Assembly (NCBI RefSeq): GCF_004348975.1
Contig: NZ_SMFP01000004.1
Location: 1 to 64,000, forward strand
Direction: 5' to 3'
Length of the DNA stretch: 64,000 nt
Origin: Antarcticimicrobium sediminis
GTDB taxonomy: Bacteria > Pseudomonadota > Alphaproteobacteria > Rhodobacterales > Rhodobacteraceae
Below are positions 8,998 through 16,935 of the stretch, piece after piece. Both the position numbers and the translations under genes were made by a program. The stretch's first letter is position 1; every line of letters starts with the position of its first letter. The notes beneath the pieces are model-generated. The model searched no databases and was not told the origin of the DNA. It was given only the letters and a program-made list of their open reading frames with translations.

Positions 8998-9792
8998 ATG
9001 ATGCTCAAGAACGTCCTTTCTGCGGTCCGTAAACGACAGTCGCCGCCGCAGCAGATGCCTGTGCTTCAGCCGGGCCAGCGCCTGTGCGTCGTGGGGGACG
9101 TGCACGGGCGGATCGATCTTCTGGACACCTTGTTTGATCATATTGACACTAAGGCCGCACAGTATGGCGGTATCGATAAACTGGTTTTACTTGGTGACTA
9201 CATTGACCGCGGGGAGGCCTCCGCTGAGGTGCTGCAACGTCTTTTTGTGTTGTGCAGGGACTGGCCGGATCAGGTGGTTTGCCTGAAAGGGAACCACGAA
9301 CAGATGCTCTTGGATTTCCTTGATGACCCGGAAAGAGCCGGCCGCGCCTGGTTGCGCATCGGCGGGCTTCAAACGCTGGCGAGCTTTGGCGTCGGACACG
9401 TCAGCGAGACTTCCTCTGCGCAGGCGCTCACCGTTGCGCGGGACCGCCTTATTCAGAAGCTCCCCGACGGCATCGAAAGCTGGTTGCGCGCCCTTCCCCT
9501 GACGTTCCAGTCTGGTAACCTCTGCGCAGTCCACGCCGCTTTGGACCCATTGCTTGCGGTGCAGGATCAGCCTGACAAAAATCTGCTTTGGGGGTGTCGT
9601 CAGTTCCGGCAAGTGATGCGTGCCGACGGGATTTGGGTGATCCACGGACATACGATCGTCGATGACCCCGAAGCGCGAGACGGCGTCATTTCCGTTGATA
9701 CCGGTGCCTATGCGACGAACCAGCTATCCGCCGCAATCATTGATCCGTCCGGCGATATCGTTTTCGTCCAGAGCGGCAATACACAGCGCTGA
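8998..9792 (+). CDS. PPP-family metallophosphatase (serine/threonine phosphatase type)
   Basis: This 264-residue cytoplasmic protein has all three metal-binding motifs of the PPP family: GDVHGR at residues 33-38, GDYIDRGE at 66-73 and GNHE at 98-101. A later histidine in VIHGHT completes the site. Bacterial relatives dephosphorylate Ser/Thr (sometimes Tyr) residues or cleave dinucleoside polyphosphates. It diverges from the Wzc-like tyrosine kinase, so it may counter that kinase; this is inference, since classical partners are Wzb-type low-molecular-weight phosphatases. Starts at 8998 or 9001 fit, with AAGGAA about 13 bases upstream; a GTG at 8971 is less likely. Confidence 0.85.
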   Translation: MMLKNVLSAVRKRQSPPQQMPVLQPGQRLCVVGDVHGRIDLLDTLFDHIDTKAAQYGGIDKLVLLGDYIDRGEASAEVLQRLFVLCRDWPDQVVCLKGNHEQMLLDFLDDPERAGRAWLRIGGLQTLASFGVGHVSETSSAQALTVARDRLIQKLPDGIESWLRALPLTFQSGNLCAVHAALDPLLAVQDQPDKNLLWGCRQFRQVMRADGIWVIHGHTIVDDPEARDGVISVDTGAYATNQLSAAIIDPSGDIVFVQSGNTQR

Positions 9793-9955
9793 CCATCCAC
9801 TCTGATCAGTTGAGGCTTTTGGCGCTCGGGCAGCGATGGCGCATACCGCCTGAGCGGGCGTCAAACCCAAGTGACCCGGATGTCTTGAGGCAACGTGACG
9901 CCCCGAAGTCAGACCGGTCGATGTGCGCCAAGGTGGGGTTCTGTGGATGGCCCGC

Positions 9956-10738
9956 TCAGCTTTCAAACTGCGTGCGGTCCAGTTCGTTGGCGCATTGCTG
10001 CAGCACGCTTAAATAATGGGCACGATTCTCATTCCCCCTCAGGACTGCGACCGGCGCCGAGATGCCGATGACCGTCTTTGCCGTCATCGGGGATCCGACG
10101 GGGACGGCCAGCCCGGTTATCCCGGCTTCGAATTCATTGGTGACGATGGCGAACCCCTGGCGGCGCGCTGTTTCGATTTCCCGCCGGATGAGGGGGCGGT
10201 CCATGATGCTGTCGTGGGTATAAGCCCGCAGGCTTCCATTCTTGACCCGGTCGGAAACGAAACTGTCGTCGCGCGACGCCAGCAGCATGCGCCCGATCGC
10301 CGTCTGCAACAGCGATAGGCGGCTTCCCACCGTGAAGCCGAAAGAGATATTCGATCCGGCCAGGATGGACTTTGCGATGTAAACCGCTTCGGTCTCTGCC
10401 ACGCCGGCGAGCGATATCTCTGCTGACATTTCCTCGGAATAGCGATTCAGAATCGGTTGAACCACGACGCCAACCCCATTGCCGCGCATGTAGCTTCCGG
10501 AAAGTGTCAGTATCTTGGGCGTCAGGCTGAAGGTTTTGCCCGTTTTTTCAACATATCCGAAGTCGACCAATGTGATGACGAGCCGTCGTACAGCCGCGCG
10601 GTCAAGCTCGGTCAACTTGCCAATCTCGGCCAGTGTGAGGCGGGGCGTGGCATCGTCGAATGCGGACAGTACCTTCAAGCCTTTGAGGAAGGTCGAAGAA
10701 ATGTCGCTTCTGCGGTACCAGTTTTCCTCGTCGCTCAT
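9956..10738 (-). CDS. IclR-family transcriptional regulator
   Basis: This 260-residue regulator has an N-terminal winged helix at about residues 15-75 (STFLKGLKVLSAF ... LDRAAVRRLVITLVDFGYVE) and a C-terminal IclR effector domain with SRLSLLQTAIGRMLLAS. Members commonly control aromatic or carboxylate catabolism. It diverges from the Rieske oxygenase gene, so it probably controls that operon and perhaps the rest of the island. I chose the ATG at 10738 because GGGAG lies 7 bases upstream; an ATG at 10759 is in frame but lacks such a site. Confidence 0.9.
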   Translation of the reverse strand: MSDEENWYRRSDISSTFLKGLKVLSAFDDATPRLTLAEIGKLTELDRAAVRRLVITLVDFGYVEKTGKTFSLTPKILTLSGSYMRGNGVGVVVQPILNRYSEEMSAEISLAGVAETEAVYIAKSILAGSNISFGFTVGSRLSLLQTAIGRMLLASRDDSFVSDRVKNGSLRAYTHDSIMDRPLIRREIETARRQGFAIVTNEFEAGITGLAVPVGSPMTAKTVIGISAPVAVLRGNENRAHYLSVLQQCANELDRTQFES

Positions 10739-10832
10739 CAGCTTCTCCCGGCCGGTCATAGGTCACGGCTTTGTATCGTTTCGCGGCCTCGATGATAAGG
10801 CGCATGGCTCGTCTGGATATCCAAACATTAAG

Positions 10833-10865
10833 TTGACTATATGAACATTCGTGCAATTAATGAAC
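10833..10865 (+). promoter_or_regulatory. Candidate promoter of the Rieske oxygenase operon with repeated ATGAAC
   Basis: TTGACT (10833-10838) and ATTAAT (10856-10861) are 17 bases apart and read toward the oxygenase gene. ATGAAC occurs at 10841-10846 and again at 10860-10865, a direct repeat placed where an IclR dimer could contact the promoter. Start of transcription would lie about 130 bases before the gene. Protein binding is inferred. Confidence 0.4.
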
Positions 10866-11003
10866 GCAAAATTGATCGACCATCCAGTCAGGGGCAAGAA
10901 ATGAAAACCTTCGTCAGACCTCTCGTGGCATGCTTGGCAGGACGCCCACCGCACATGCTCAGAAAAGCCCCCGTTCAGCACTTTAAGGCAAAGGATACCC
11001 GAC

Positions 11004-12323
11004 ATGATCAGCAAACAACTGAATGACACGCTCACCTTGACCGGCCCCGGAACCGATGCGGGCGAGGTCATGCGGCGGTATTGGCAACCTGCCGCCTTGA
11101 CGGATGAACTGGCGGGGAAACGCCCCGTTGTCCCGGTCAGACTGCTGGGCGAGGATCTGGTGCTGTTCCGCGACAGTGACGGCGAACTGGGCCTGATCGG
11201 ACGCGGCTGTCCGCACCGAGGGGCTGACATGTGCTATGGTCGGCTAGAGGACAACGGGCTGCGCTGTCCGTTCCATGGCTGGCATTTCGACCGGACCGGC
11301 CAATGCGTCGAACAGCCGGGCGAGCCCGAGGGCAGCCGGATGTATGAGAAGATCAAGACCACCGCCTATCCCGTCATCGAAAAGAACGGAATCATCTTTG
11401 CCTATATGGGCCCGGGCGAACCGCCAGCGTTCCCGAATTTTGACTGTTTCCGTGCCCCCGAAACCCATGTCTTTGCCTTCAAGGGGCTGTGGGACTGCAA
11501 CTGGCTGCAAGCGATGGAAGTGGGCATCGATCCGGCGCATGCCTCGTTCCTGCACCGTTTCCTGCAGGACGAAGACCCCGCTGACAGCTACGGCAAGCAA
11601 TTTCGCGATAAGGCTGCGGATACCGACATTCCGATGACCAAGCTGCTGCGCGACTATCCCCGGCCGGACATCACGGTCGAGGAAACCGATTACGGCATGC
11701 GGATCATTGCCCTGCGCCATCTGGACAATGGCAAGACCCACGTCCGCATCACCAACCAGATCTTCCCCGAGGCGATCTCGATCCCGATGAGCCGCGAGAT
11801 GATCATTACCCAATGGCACGTGCCGATCGACGACGAACATTGCTATTGGTATTCGATGTTCACCAGCTTCGACAAACCCGTGAACAAAGAGCTGATGCGC
11901 GCCCAACGCCTGAAAGAGCACCGCTTGCCGGACTATGCGCCGATCAGAAACAAGAGCAACGGCTATGGCTTCGATCCGGACGAGCAGATGCACGAGACCT
12001 ATACCGGGATGGGCCTTGATATCAACGTGCACGACCAGTGGGCTGTCGAAAGCCCCGGCGCGATCTTTGATCGGACCAAGGAGCATCTGGGCAAGACGGA
12101 CGTTGCGCTTATCAAGTATCGCCGCATGTTGCGGGCCGCAATTGCCAGCGTCAAAGAGGGCAACCTTGAAAACCTGCCGATGATTGGCGGTGTCGATCCG
12201 GCCACCATCTTCGGTCCGATCTCCAACGATACCATCGGGGACAAGGACAACTGGCAGGACGCGTTCGAGACCAGCGACCGCGAACGGCGCGCCGCCTGCA
12301 CCGATTGGGATGCGACCACATGA
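11004..12323 (+). CDS. Rieske non-heme iron oxygenase, large subunit (phthalate-dioxygenase-like)
   Basis: This 439-residue oxygenase has a Rieske [2Fe-2S] site, C69-x-H71 and C88-x2-H91 (CPHRGAD, CPFHGWHFD). The mononuclear iron site is D176-P-A-H179-x4-H184 in VGIDPAHASFLHRF. Size and the long FLHRFLQDED region match single-component alpha-type enzymes such as phthalate 4,5-dioxygenase, which hydroxylate or demethylate substrates using electrons from a separate reductase. No reductase gene is in the window. The last bases overlap the next gene (ATGA), coupling its synthesis to the glutamine-synthetase-like ligase. The substrate is unknown. AAAGGA lies upstream of the ATG. Confidence 0.9.
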   Translation: MISKQLNDTLTLTGPGTDAGEVMRRYWQPAALTDELAGKRPVVPVRLLGEDLVLFRDSDGELGLIGRGCPHRGADMCYGRLEDNGLRCPFHGWHFDRTGQCVEQPGEPEGSRMYEKIKTTAYPVIEKNGIIFAYMGPGEPPAFPNFDCFRAPETHVFAFKGLWDCNWLQAMEVGIDPAHASFLHRFLQDEDPADSYGKQFRDKAADTDIPMTKLLRDYPRPDITVEETDYGMRIIALRHLDNGKTHVRITNQIFPEAISIPMSREMIITQWHVPIDDEHCYWYSMFTSFDKPVNKELMRAQRLKEHRLPDYAPIRNKSNGYGFDPDEQMHETYTGMGLDINVHDQWAVESPGAIFDRTKEHLGKTDVALIKYRRMLRAAIASVKEGNLENLPMIGGVDPATIFGPISNDTIGDKDNWQDAFETSDRERRAACTDWDATT

Positions 12324-13777
12324 GCGATCTGCACAAGGCGATTGCCGAGGGCGCGCTGGCAACGGCGGGCCTTCTGGATGCGAGTGCCATCGACAAGGCC
12401 GTGGCCTTGGCCGCGCGTGTGGCCTCCAGCGAGCTTGAGACCATCCGCGTCCTGTTTGCCGACCAACACGGCATCCTGCGCGGCAAGACCATCGTGGCGG
12501 GGGCCTTTGCGTCGCTTTTTACCTCCGGGCTTGCGGCGCCGTCGTCACTGTTGCTGAAAGACACCTCGCAACGCACCGTGTTTCCGATCTGGTCCGCAGA
12601 CCCGGGTGTAGAAGGCGGTATGGCGGGCGCGGGTGATATCTTGATGTTGCCCGATCCCGATACCTTCCGCGTTCTGCCCTGGTCGCCGCATTCGGCGTGG
12701 ATCCTGTGCGATCCGCGCTTCAAATCGGGCGAGAGGATTCCGTTCTCACCGCGCGACGTGTTGAAGGCTGCAATCGCAAAACTGGCCGCACGGAATCTGG
12801 CGCTCGTCGTCGGGCTCGAGGTTGAATTCCATGTTTTTGAGCGCGTCGATACCAAGCTTGACCATGCGAGCGCCACGATGCCCGGTCAGGCGGTGCAGAC
12901 CCGCAATCTGTCGCAGGGATATCAGTTCCTGACCGAGACCCGCTATGGCGAAGTCGAAGGCATCCTTGATGATCTGCGCCGCAATTGTCAGGCGATGGAT
13001 CTGCCGATCCGCTCGATGGAGATCGAGATGGGGCCAAGCCAGTTCGAATTCACCTTTGATCCGGCCGATCCGCTGACCCACGCGGACAACCTTGTGATGT
13101 TCCGCACCATGGTAAAGGAAGTCGCGGCGCGGCAGGGGCTGCACGCGACCTTCATGTGCAAGCCTAACCTTGAAAACTCGGCCGCCAGTGGCTGGCACCT
13201 GCATCAGTCGATTGTCGATCCTGCATCTGGGCGCAATCTGATGATGCCGAATGCCGATGGCACCCTGAGCGATACCGCCAGCGGCTGGATTGCCGGCTTG
13301 CTGGCCCATGCGCAGGAAAGCTGCCTTTTGACCACGCCGACGGTCAACGGCTACAAGCGTTATCGCCCGCACCAACTCGCCCCGGATCGCATCCAGTGGG
13401 GCCGCGACAACCGTGGCGCGATGGTGCGCGGCCTGATGGCACCGGGGGATACGGCATCGCGCATCGAAAACCGCGTCGCAGAGACCACTGCGAACCCGTA
13501 CTACTTCTTTGCGAGCCAGATCCTGTCCGGTCTGGACGGTGTGGCGCGTGGGCTGTCCGCGCCTGATCCGGTCGAAACGCCCTATGATGCCGAGGCAACA
13601 AAACTGCCCGAGAGCCTTCTGAGCGCGATCCAGTATTTCGATGGCTCGGCGTTTTACCGTGCGCAGCTTGGGGATGTGTTTGTCGATTACATGACCCGCA
13701 TCCGACAGGCGGAATGGGACCGCTATCACCTCACCGTCTCTGAATGGGAGCAGGCGGAGTACTTTGGTTTGTACTAG
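12320..13777 (+). CDS. Glutamine synthetase-like gamma-glutamyl ligase (GS III/PuuA-type)
   Basis: This 485-residue protein of the glutamine synthetase fold has GLEVEFHVF (metal-binding glutamates), MGPSQFEF, the nucleotide-site histidine in SGWHLHQS, NGYKRYRPHQLAP, and the RIENRVAETTANPY segment. This class, which includes PuuA and gamma-glutamylanilide synthetases, attaches glutamate to an amine at ATP cost rather than making glutamine for general metabolism. It overlaps the Rieske oxygenase stop by 4 bases, so the two are made together. In aniline-degradation systems a GS-like ligase likewise sits with a Rieske oxygenase, a useful parallel but not proof. I chose the ATG at 12320 because of the overlap. 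Confidence 0.88.
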   Translation: MSDLHKAIAEGALATAGLLDASAIDKAVALAARVASSELETIRVLFADQHGILRGKTIVAGAFASLFTSGLAAPSSLLLKDTSQRTVFPIWSADPGVEGGMAGAGDILMLPDPDTFRVLPWSPHSAWILCDPRFKSGERIPFSPRDVLKAAIAKLAARNLALVVGLEVEFHVFERVDTKLDHASATMPGQAVQTRNLSQGYQFLTETRYGEVEGILDDLRRNCQAMDLPIRSMEIEMGPSQFEFTFDPADPLTHADNLVMFRTMVKEVAARQGLHATFMCKPNLENSAASGWHLHQSIVDPASGRNLMMPNADGTLSDTASGWIAGLLAHAQESCLLTTPTVNGYKRYRPHQLAPDRIQWGRDNRGAMVRGLMAPGDTASRIENRVAETTANPYYFFASQILSGLDGVARGLSAPDPVETPYDAEATKLPESLLSAIQYFDGSAFYRAQLGDVFVDYMTRIRQAEWDRYHLTVSEWEQAEYFGLY

Positions 13778-13800
13778 CGGGGTTCGGCAAGGTGCGATTT

Positions 13801-13832
13801 GGGGGCAGCAATTCAAGGCGTTCGCTGCCCCC
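13801..13832. terminator. Hairpin between convergent genes, candidate bidirectional terminator
   Basis: GGGGGCAGC (13801-13809) pairs perfectly with GCTGCCCCC (13824-13832) around a 14-base loop. TTT precedes the stem and TT follows it. It lies 23 bases past the ligase stop and 69 bases past the convergent tautomerase gene. Confidence 0.6.
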
Positions 13833-13901
13833 TTGCTGCGGCCAGAGAGTCCGGATCGCCAAAGAGTCCGGGATCTTTGCGGCCTAGGTCTTGGGTCGGC
13901 T

Positions 13902-14243
13902 TCAGGCCAGCCGCTTCTTGTAGCTGACCGGATCCATATCGCAGATTTCGATGCTGATGCTTTGAATCTTCGCAAAACGCTCATCCAAGGCATCGCGCAA
14001 CGCACAGGCCAGCATTTCTTTCTGCTCTGCCGTGCGCCCCGCCAGCAAACGGACGGTGATATGCAGAAAACTTGTTCTGCCATCCAACGCGAGAAAGTCG
14101 GCGCAGGGGTACAGCCTGACCTTGATGTCATCCCCGTTGATGAATGTCTGGGCGGCCCCCACGTTCGCGACGATGGTCATGGCCGCCTGCCTGTCGTCCG
14201 GCGCGTCGAGAGCTCCGGCCGCTTCTATGATAAAATGTGGCAT
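13902..14243 (-). CDS. Small tautomerase, 5-carboxymethyl-2-hydroxymuconate isomerase family
   Basis: This 113-residue protein begins MPHFIIEAAGAL. After loss of Met the N-terminal proline is the catalytic base expected of the tautomerase superfamily. The length and the C-terminal half (SFLHITVRLLAGR, then ISIEICDMDP) resemble the HpaF/CHMI type, which isomerises ring-cleavage products in homoprotocatechuate breakdown. In this island it may isomerise a product of the Rieske oxygenase pathway; no ring-cleaving dioxygenase is present to confirm an aromatic route. I chose the ATG at 14243 because it puts Pro at position 2; a longer frame extends upstream. Confidence 0.75.
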   Translation of the reverse strand: MPHFIIEAAGALDAPDDRQAAMTIVANVGAAQTFINGDDIKVRLYPCADFLALDGRTSFLHITVRLLAGRTAEQKEMLACALRDALDERFAKIQSISIEICDMDPVSYKKRLA

Positions 14244-14605
14244 TTGACACGGCCTGTTTTGTTCTGCGCCCAAAAGGTAGCCCGCGCCATGGCGAACGAC
14301 CAGAGCGATTGCGCTTGGCTGAACAGGTTTCGCAAAACGTGTCCGCTGTTTGTATGATATTGTATCAAAGCGCGTTTTCCGGGTGCGCGGCGGCGTGGAA
14401 ACTCTGGGTTGAGGCACCTGTCTGGGTTAGAAAATGGTCCTGTTGCACAGCGATTGCACGGCGACCGAGGGGCGGATTTTTGCAGGTCGTCCCAAAAGGG
14501 ATCGCCGTGCGACCCGTTTCCCTAAGGCTGCTCCTCTTCCCGGGCAGACGAAAAGCGTGGGCCGGTTTCGCGGCCTTGGATGACTGACCTGACGAAAGAC
14601 CATTC
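14244..14605. promoter_or_regulatory. Divergent intergenic region before the allA-hyuAB operon
   Basis: These 362 bases lie between the divergent tautomerase and AllA-like genes. An AT-rich patch around 14349-14369, in the form TTTG-N13-CAAA, stands out from the GC-rich surroundings and may be an operator. No convincing gene is seen here. Confidence 0.3.
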
Positions 14606-15166
14606 ATGACCCAGAACTCTCTTGATCCGGGCGATCAGATCCCGGCGGCACGCCGCATTCAGGCCCAGACCCTGACGCCCGAAGCCTTTGCACCCTACGG
14701 CCATGTGGCGCGCCCCGGTCTTGGCGATGTCAAGGCGATCCGCAACGATCGGGTGCACCTGAGCAAGAGCGAAACCGCGTTTTCCCACCAGCCCGACGCG
14801 AAAGAGGTGAAGCTCGATTTTTACGAGGTAGCGCCGGAAACGCACCAGCTTGTCGCCAGCGTGATCGAGCGGCACAACCTGTCTTCGCAGATGTTCAGCC
14901 CGATGAATGCCGCCCGCTGGTTGGTCGTCATCTGGCCCGATGGCCCCGCGCGCGCGCCGCTGGCCTTTGTCGCCGGTCCGCAGGACGTGGTCACCTATGC
15001 GCCGGGCCTTTGGCATCATGGTATCGCTGCGATTGACCGGCCTGCCTGCTTTACCTCGTTGATGTGGAAAAAGGGCGACATCGCGGTCGATACCGAATTC
15101 CTGACCCTCGACAGGGCGTGGGGCATCGGCTGGCCCGATGGTGGCCCCGAGGGCCTATCCGCATGA
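14606..15166 (+). CDS. Ureidoglycolate lyase (AllA)-family protein
   Basis: This 186-residue cupin-like protein matches AllA-type ureidoglycolate lyases in the order of conserved segments: LTPEAFAPYGHV near the start, SSQMFSPMNAARWLVVIWP in the middle, then GVVTYAPGLWHHGI-like residues (here DVVTYAPGLWHHGI). AllA splits ureidoglycolate into glyoxylate and urea at the end of allantoin breakdown. No other allantoin gene is nearby, and its coupling (ATGA overlap) to a hydantoinase/oxoprolinase pair hints at a related ureido or amide substrate instead. The functional assignment is family-level only. Confidence 0.8.
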   Translation: MTQNSLDPGDQIPAARRIQAQTLTPEAFAPYGHVARPGLGDVKAIRNDRVHLSKSETAFSHQPDAKEVKLDFYEVAPETHQLVASVIERHNLSSQMFSPMNAARWLVVIWPDGPARAPLAFVAGPQDVVTYAPGLWHHGIAAIDRPACFTSLMWKKGDIAVDTEFLTLDRAWGIGWPDGGPEGLSA

Positions 15167-16935
15167 TCCGTCTTGCCGTGGATTTCGGGGCAAAATTTGC
15201 CGATTTTGTTGTCTGGGACGATTCCGCTGTGCGCATTCTGAAACGCCCCGTCACCGGGGATATGGCCGTTGACCTGACCGCAGGTCTTGATGCGCTGAAC
15301 CTTGATGCCGCGGTTCTGAGCGAGTTGCGCGTGGTCACCACGGCGCCGATCAACGCCTTGCTGGCCCGTATGCCGGTCCCCGTCGCCTTGCTGACCACGC
15401 GGGGTTTTGCCGATACGCTGCGGCTGGGGCGGCAGAACCGGGTGGCGCTGTATGATCCGGTGGCGCGGTCTCCCGCCCCGGCGTTCCTAGTCGATCCGCA
15501 GGATATTCACGAGGTTGGCGGGCGGCTGGATGCCAAAGGCACCGTGCTGACGCCGCTTGAGCGGGCCGATATGGATGCCGCCATTGCCGCTCTGCGCAAC
15601 CGAGATATCCGCTCTGTCGCGATCTGCCTGTTGTTTTCCCATGTGAACCCGGCGCAAGAGCTGCAATTGGCCGAAGCGATCCGCAGCGACTTGCCCGACA
15701 TCAGCATCAGCCTGTCGCATCAGGTTGACGCTGGCCCCCGCGAATACGAGCGCACCGTCTCTGTTCTGACGGATGCCTGGCTCGCCGCCCGGATGGACGC
15801 CCCCCTGCACGATGTGCGTGCCGCCCTGCGGGCGCGCGGCTTTGTCGGAGAGCTGGCGTTTGGCGATGGGCGTGGTGTTCTGGTGCCGGATCAGGCGGCG
15901 GGGGCCCATCGCGCCATCCTGCTTTCGGGGGCGCCCGCAGCCGCCGCGCATGCGGCGGCAGATCTGTCCGGGGAGGGGGGTGTGATCGCCGCAGATATCG
16001 GCTCGCTTAGCGCGGATATGTCCACCGCCCATGCCGGTCAGACCCGTATGGCCGACTCGTGCCTGCTGGCCGGAGTGCCGTTGCGCGAGGCGTGCACCGA
16101 TATCGAAAGTGTTGCGCTTGGCGGCGCCCGGCGGGTGGAGGAGGGGCCGCGTGGGCTGCGCTTTGCCGCCACTGGTCCGCTGGCTGCCGGACCCGCGGAG
16201 GCCCCTTCGCTCGACGACGCCCTTGCCGGGCTTGGCCGGTTGCCGGACGCCGCCCGGTGGTCGGCGCCGTTTACGCCCGCTGCGGCGGTGGCCTTTGCGG
16301 CGGCGCGCATGGCCTATGCCCTGACCCGTTACGCCACCCGGCGCAACATCGATCCGGGCCGTGTGGCGCTGGCGGTGATGGGGGGGACCGGCGCGCTGTT
16401 GGCCGCTGATATCGCGGCGGCCATGGGTCTGGACCGCGTGCTGTTGCCGCGCGCACCCGGGGCGTCCGGGGCCATTGGCCTGATGCAGGCCGCCCGGCGC
16501 AGCGAGGCCTCGGCGCGCATTGATCGCCCGTTGCCTGAGCTGACGCCGGAGATCCTTGGCGCGCTGCTCGACCAGTTGGAAGCCGAATGCCCCGGATCTG
16601 GCGCCTTGGTGTATTCCGTGACGCTCGCCGCGCAGCGCCAGATGCACCCGATGCCGCTGCGGCTTGCTGCGCGACCAGAGTCTGGCGATCAGATCGCGCA
16701 GGCCTTCGGCGCAGGCTTTCACGATGAATTCGGCATCGTGCCGCCGGGGCCGGGATATCTGTTTTCGCTTTCCGTTCACCGCGATGCGGTAACCCTGACA
16801 CCGCCGATGCCCGACCTTCCGGGTATCGCCACAACCGGTTTGATTGCCACCGAGGCCGGCGCGATCTGGTGCCCCGAGGGGTGGACGCTGCGCCGCAAAG
16901 ACATGGCCTATCTTCTGGAACGGAGCCCGTCATGA
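15163..16935 (+). CDS. hyuA: HyuA-like hydantoinase/oxoprolinase subunit A with altered phosphate loops
   Basis: This is a 590-residue member of the HyuA family, which uses ATP to open cyclic amides such as 5-oxoproline or N-methylhydantoin together with HyuB. Family features include LLTTRGFADTLRLGRQ, LLFSHVNPAQE and GPREYERTVSVLTDAWL. The two ATP-binding loops, normally D-x-G-G-T-x-T-D and D-x-G-G-T-S-x-D, read here D7FGAKFAD14 and D278IGSLSAD285: both have lost the GGT. The protein is also about 100 residues shorter than usual. It overlaps AllA-like and HyuB genes by ATGA on both sides. It may still form a complex with HyuB but with changed or absent ATP use. Confidence 0.8.
   Translation: MIRLAVDFGAKFADFVVWDDSAVRILKRPVTGDMAVDLTAGLDALNLDAAVLSELRVVTTAPINALLARMPVPVALLTTRGFADTLRLGRQNRVALYDPVARSPAPAFLVDPQDIHEVGGRLDAKGTVLTPLERADMDAAIAALRNRDIRSVAICLLFSHVNPAQELQLAEAIRSDLPDISISLSHQVDAGPREYERTVSVLTDAWLAARMDAPLHDVRAALRARGFVGELAFGDGRGVLVPDQAAGAHRAILLSGAPAAAAHAAADLSGEGGVIAADIGSLSADMSTAHAGQTRMADSCLLAGVPLREACTDIESVALGGARRVEEGPRGLRFAATGPLAAGPAEAPSLDDALAGLGRLPDAARWSAPFTPAAAVAFAAARMAYALTRYATRRNIDPGRVALAVMGGTGALLAADIAAAMGLDRVLLPRAPGASGAIGLMQAARRSEASARIDRPLPELTPEILGALLDQLEAECPGSGALVYSVTLAAQRQMHPMPLRLAARPESGDQIAQAFGAGFHDEFGIVPPGPGYLFSLSVHRDAVTLTPPMPDLPGIATTGLIATEAGAIWCPEGWTLRRKDMAYLLERSPS

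Noticed and set aside
15487-16779. 430-codon open frame on the strand opposite hyuA
   Set aside because: It is an antisense shadow of the GC-rich hyuA gene with low-complexity Arg/Gly/Pro content and no family match.
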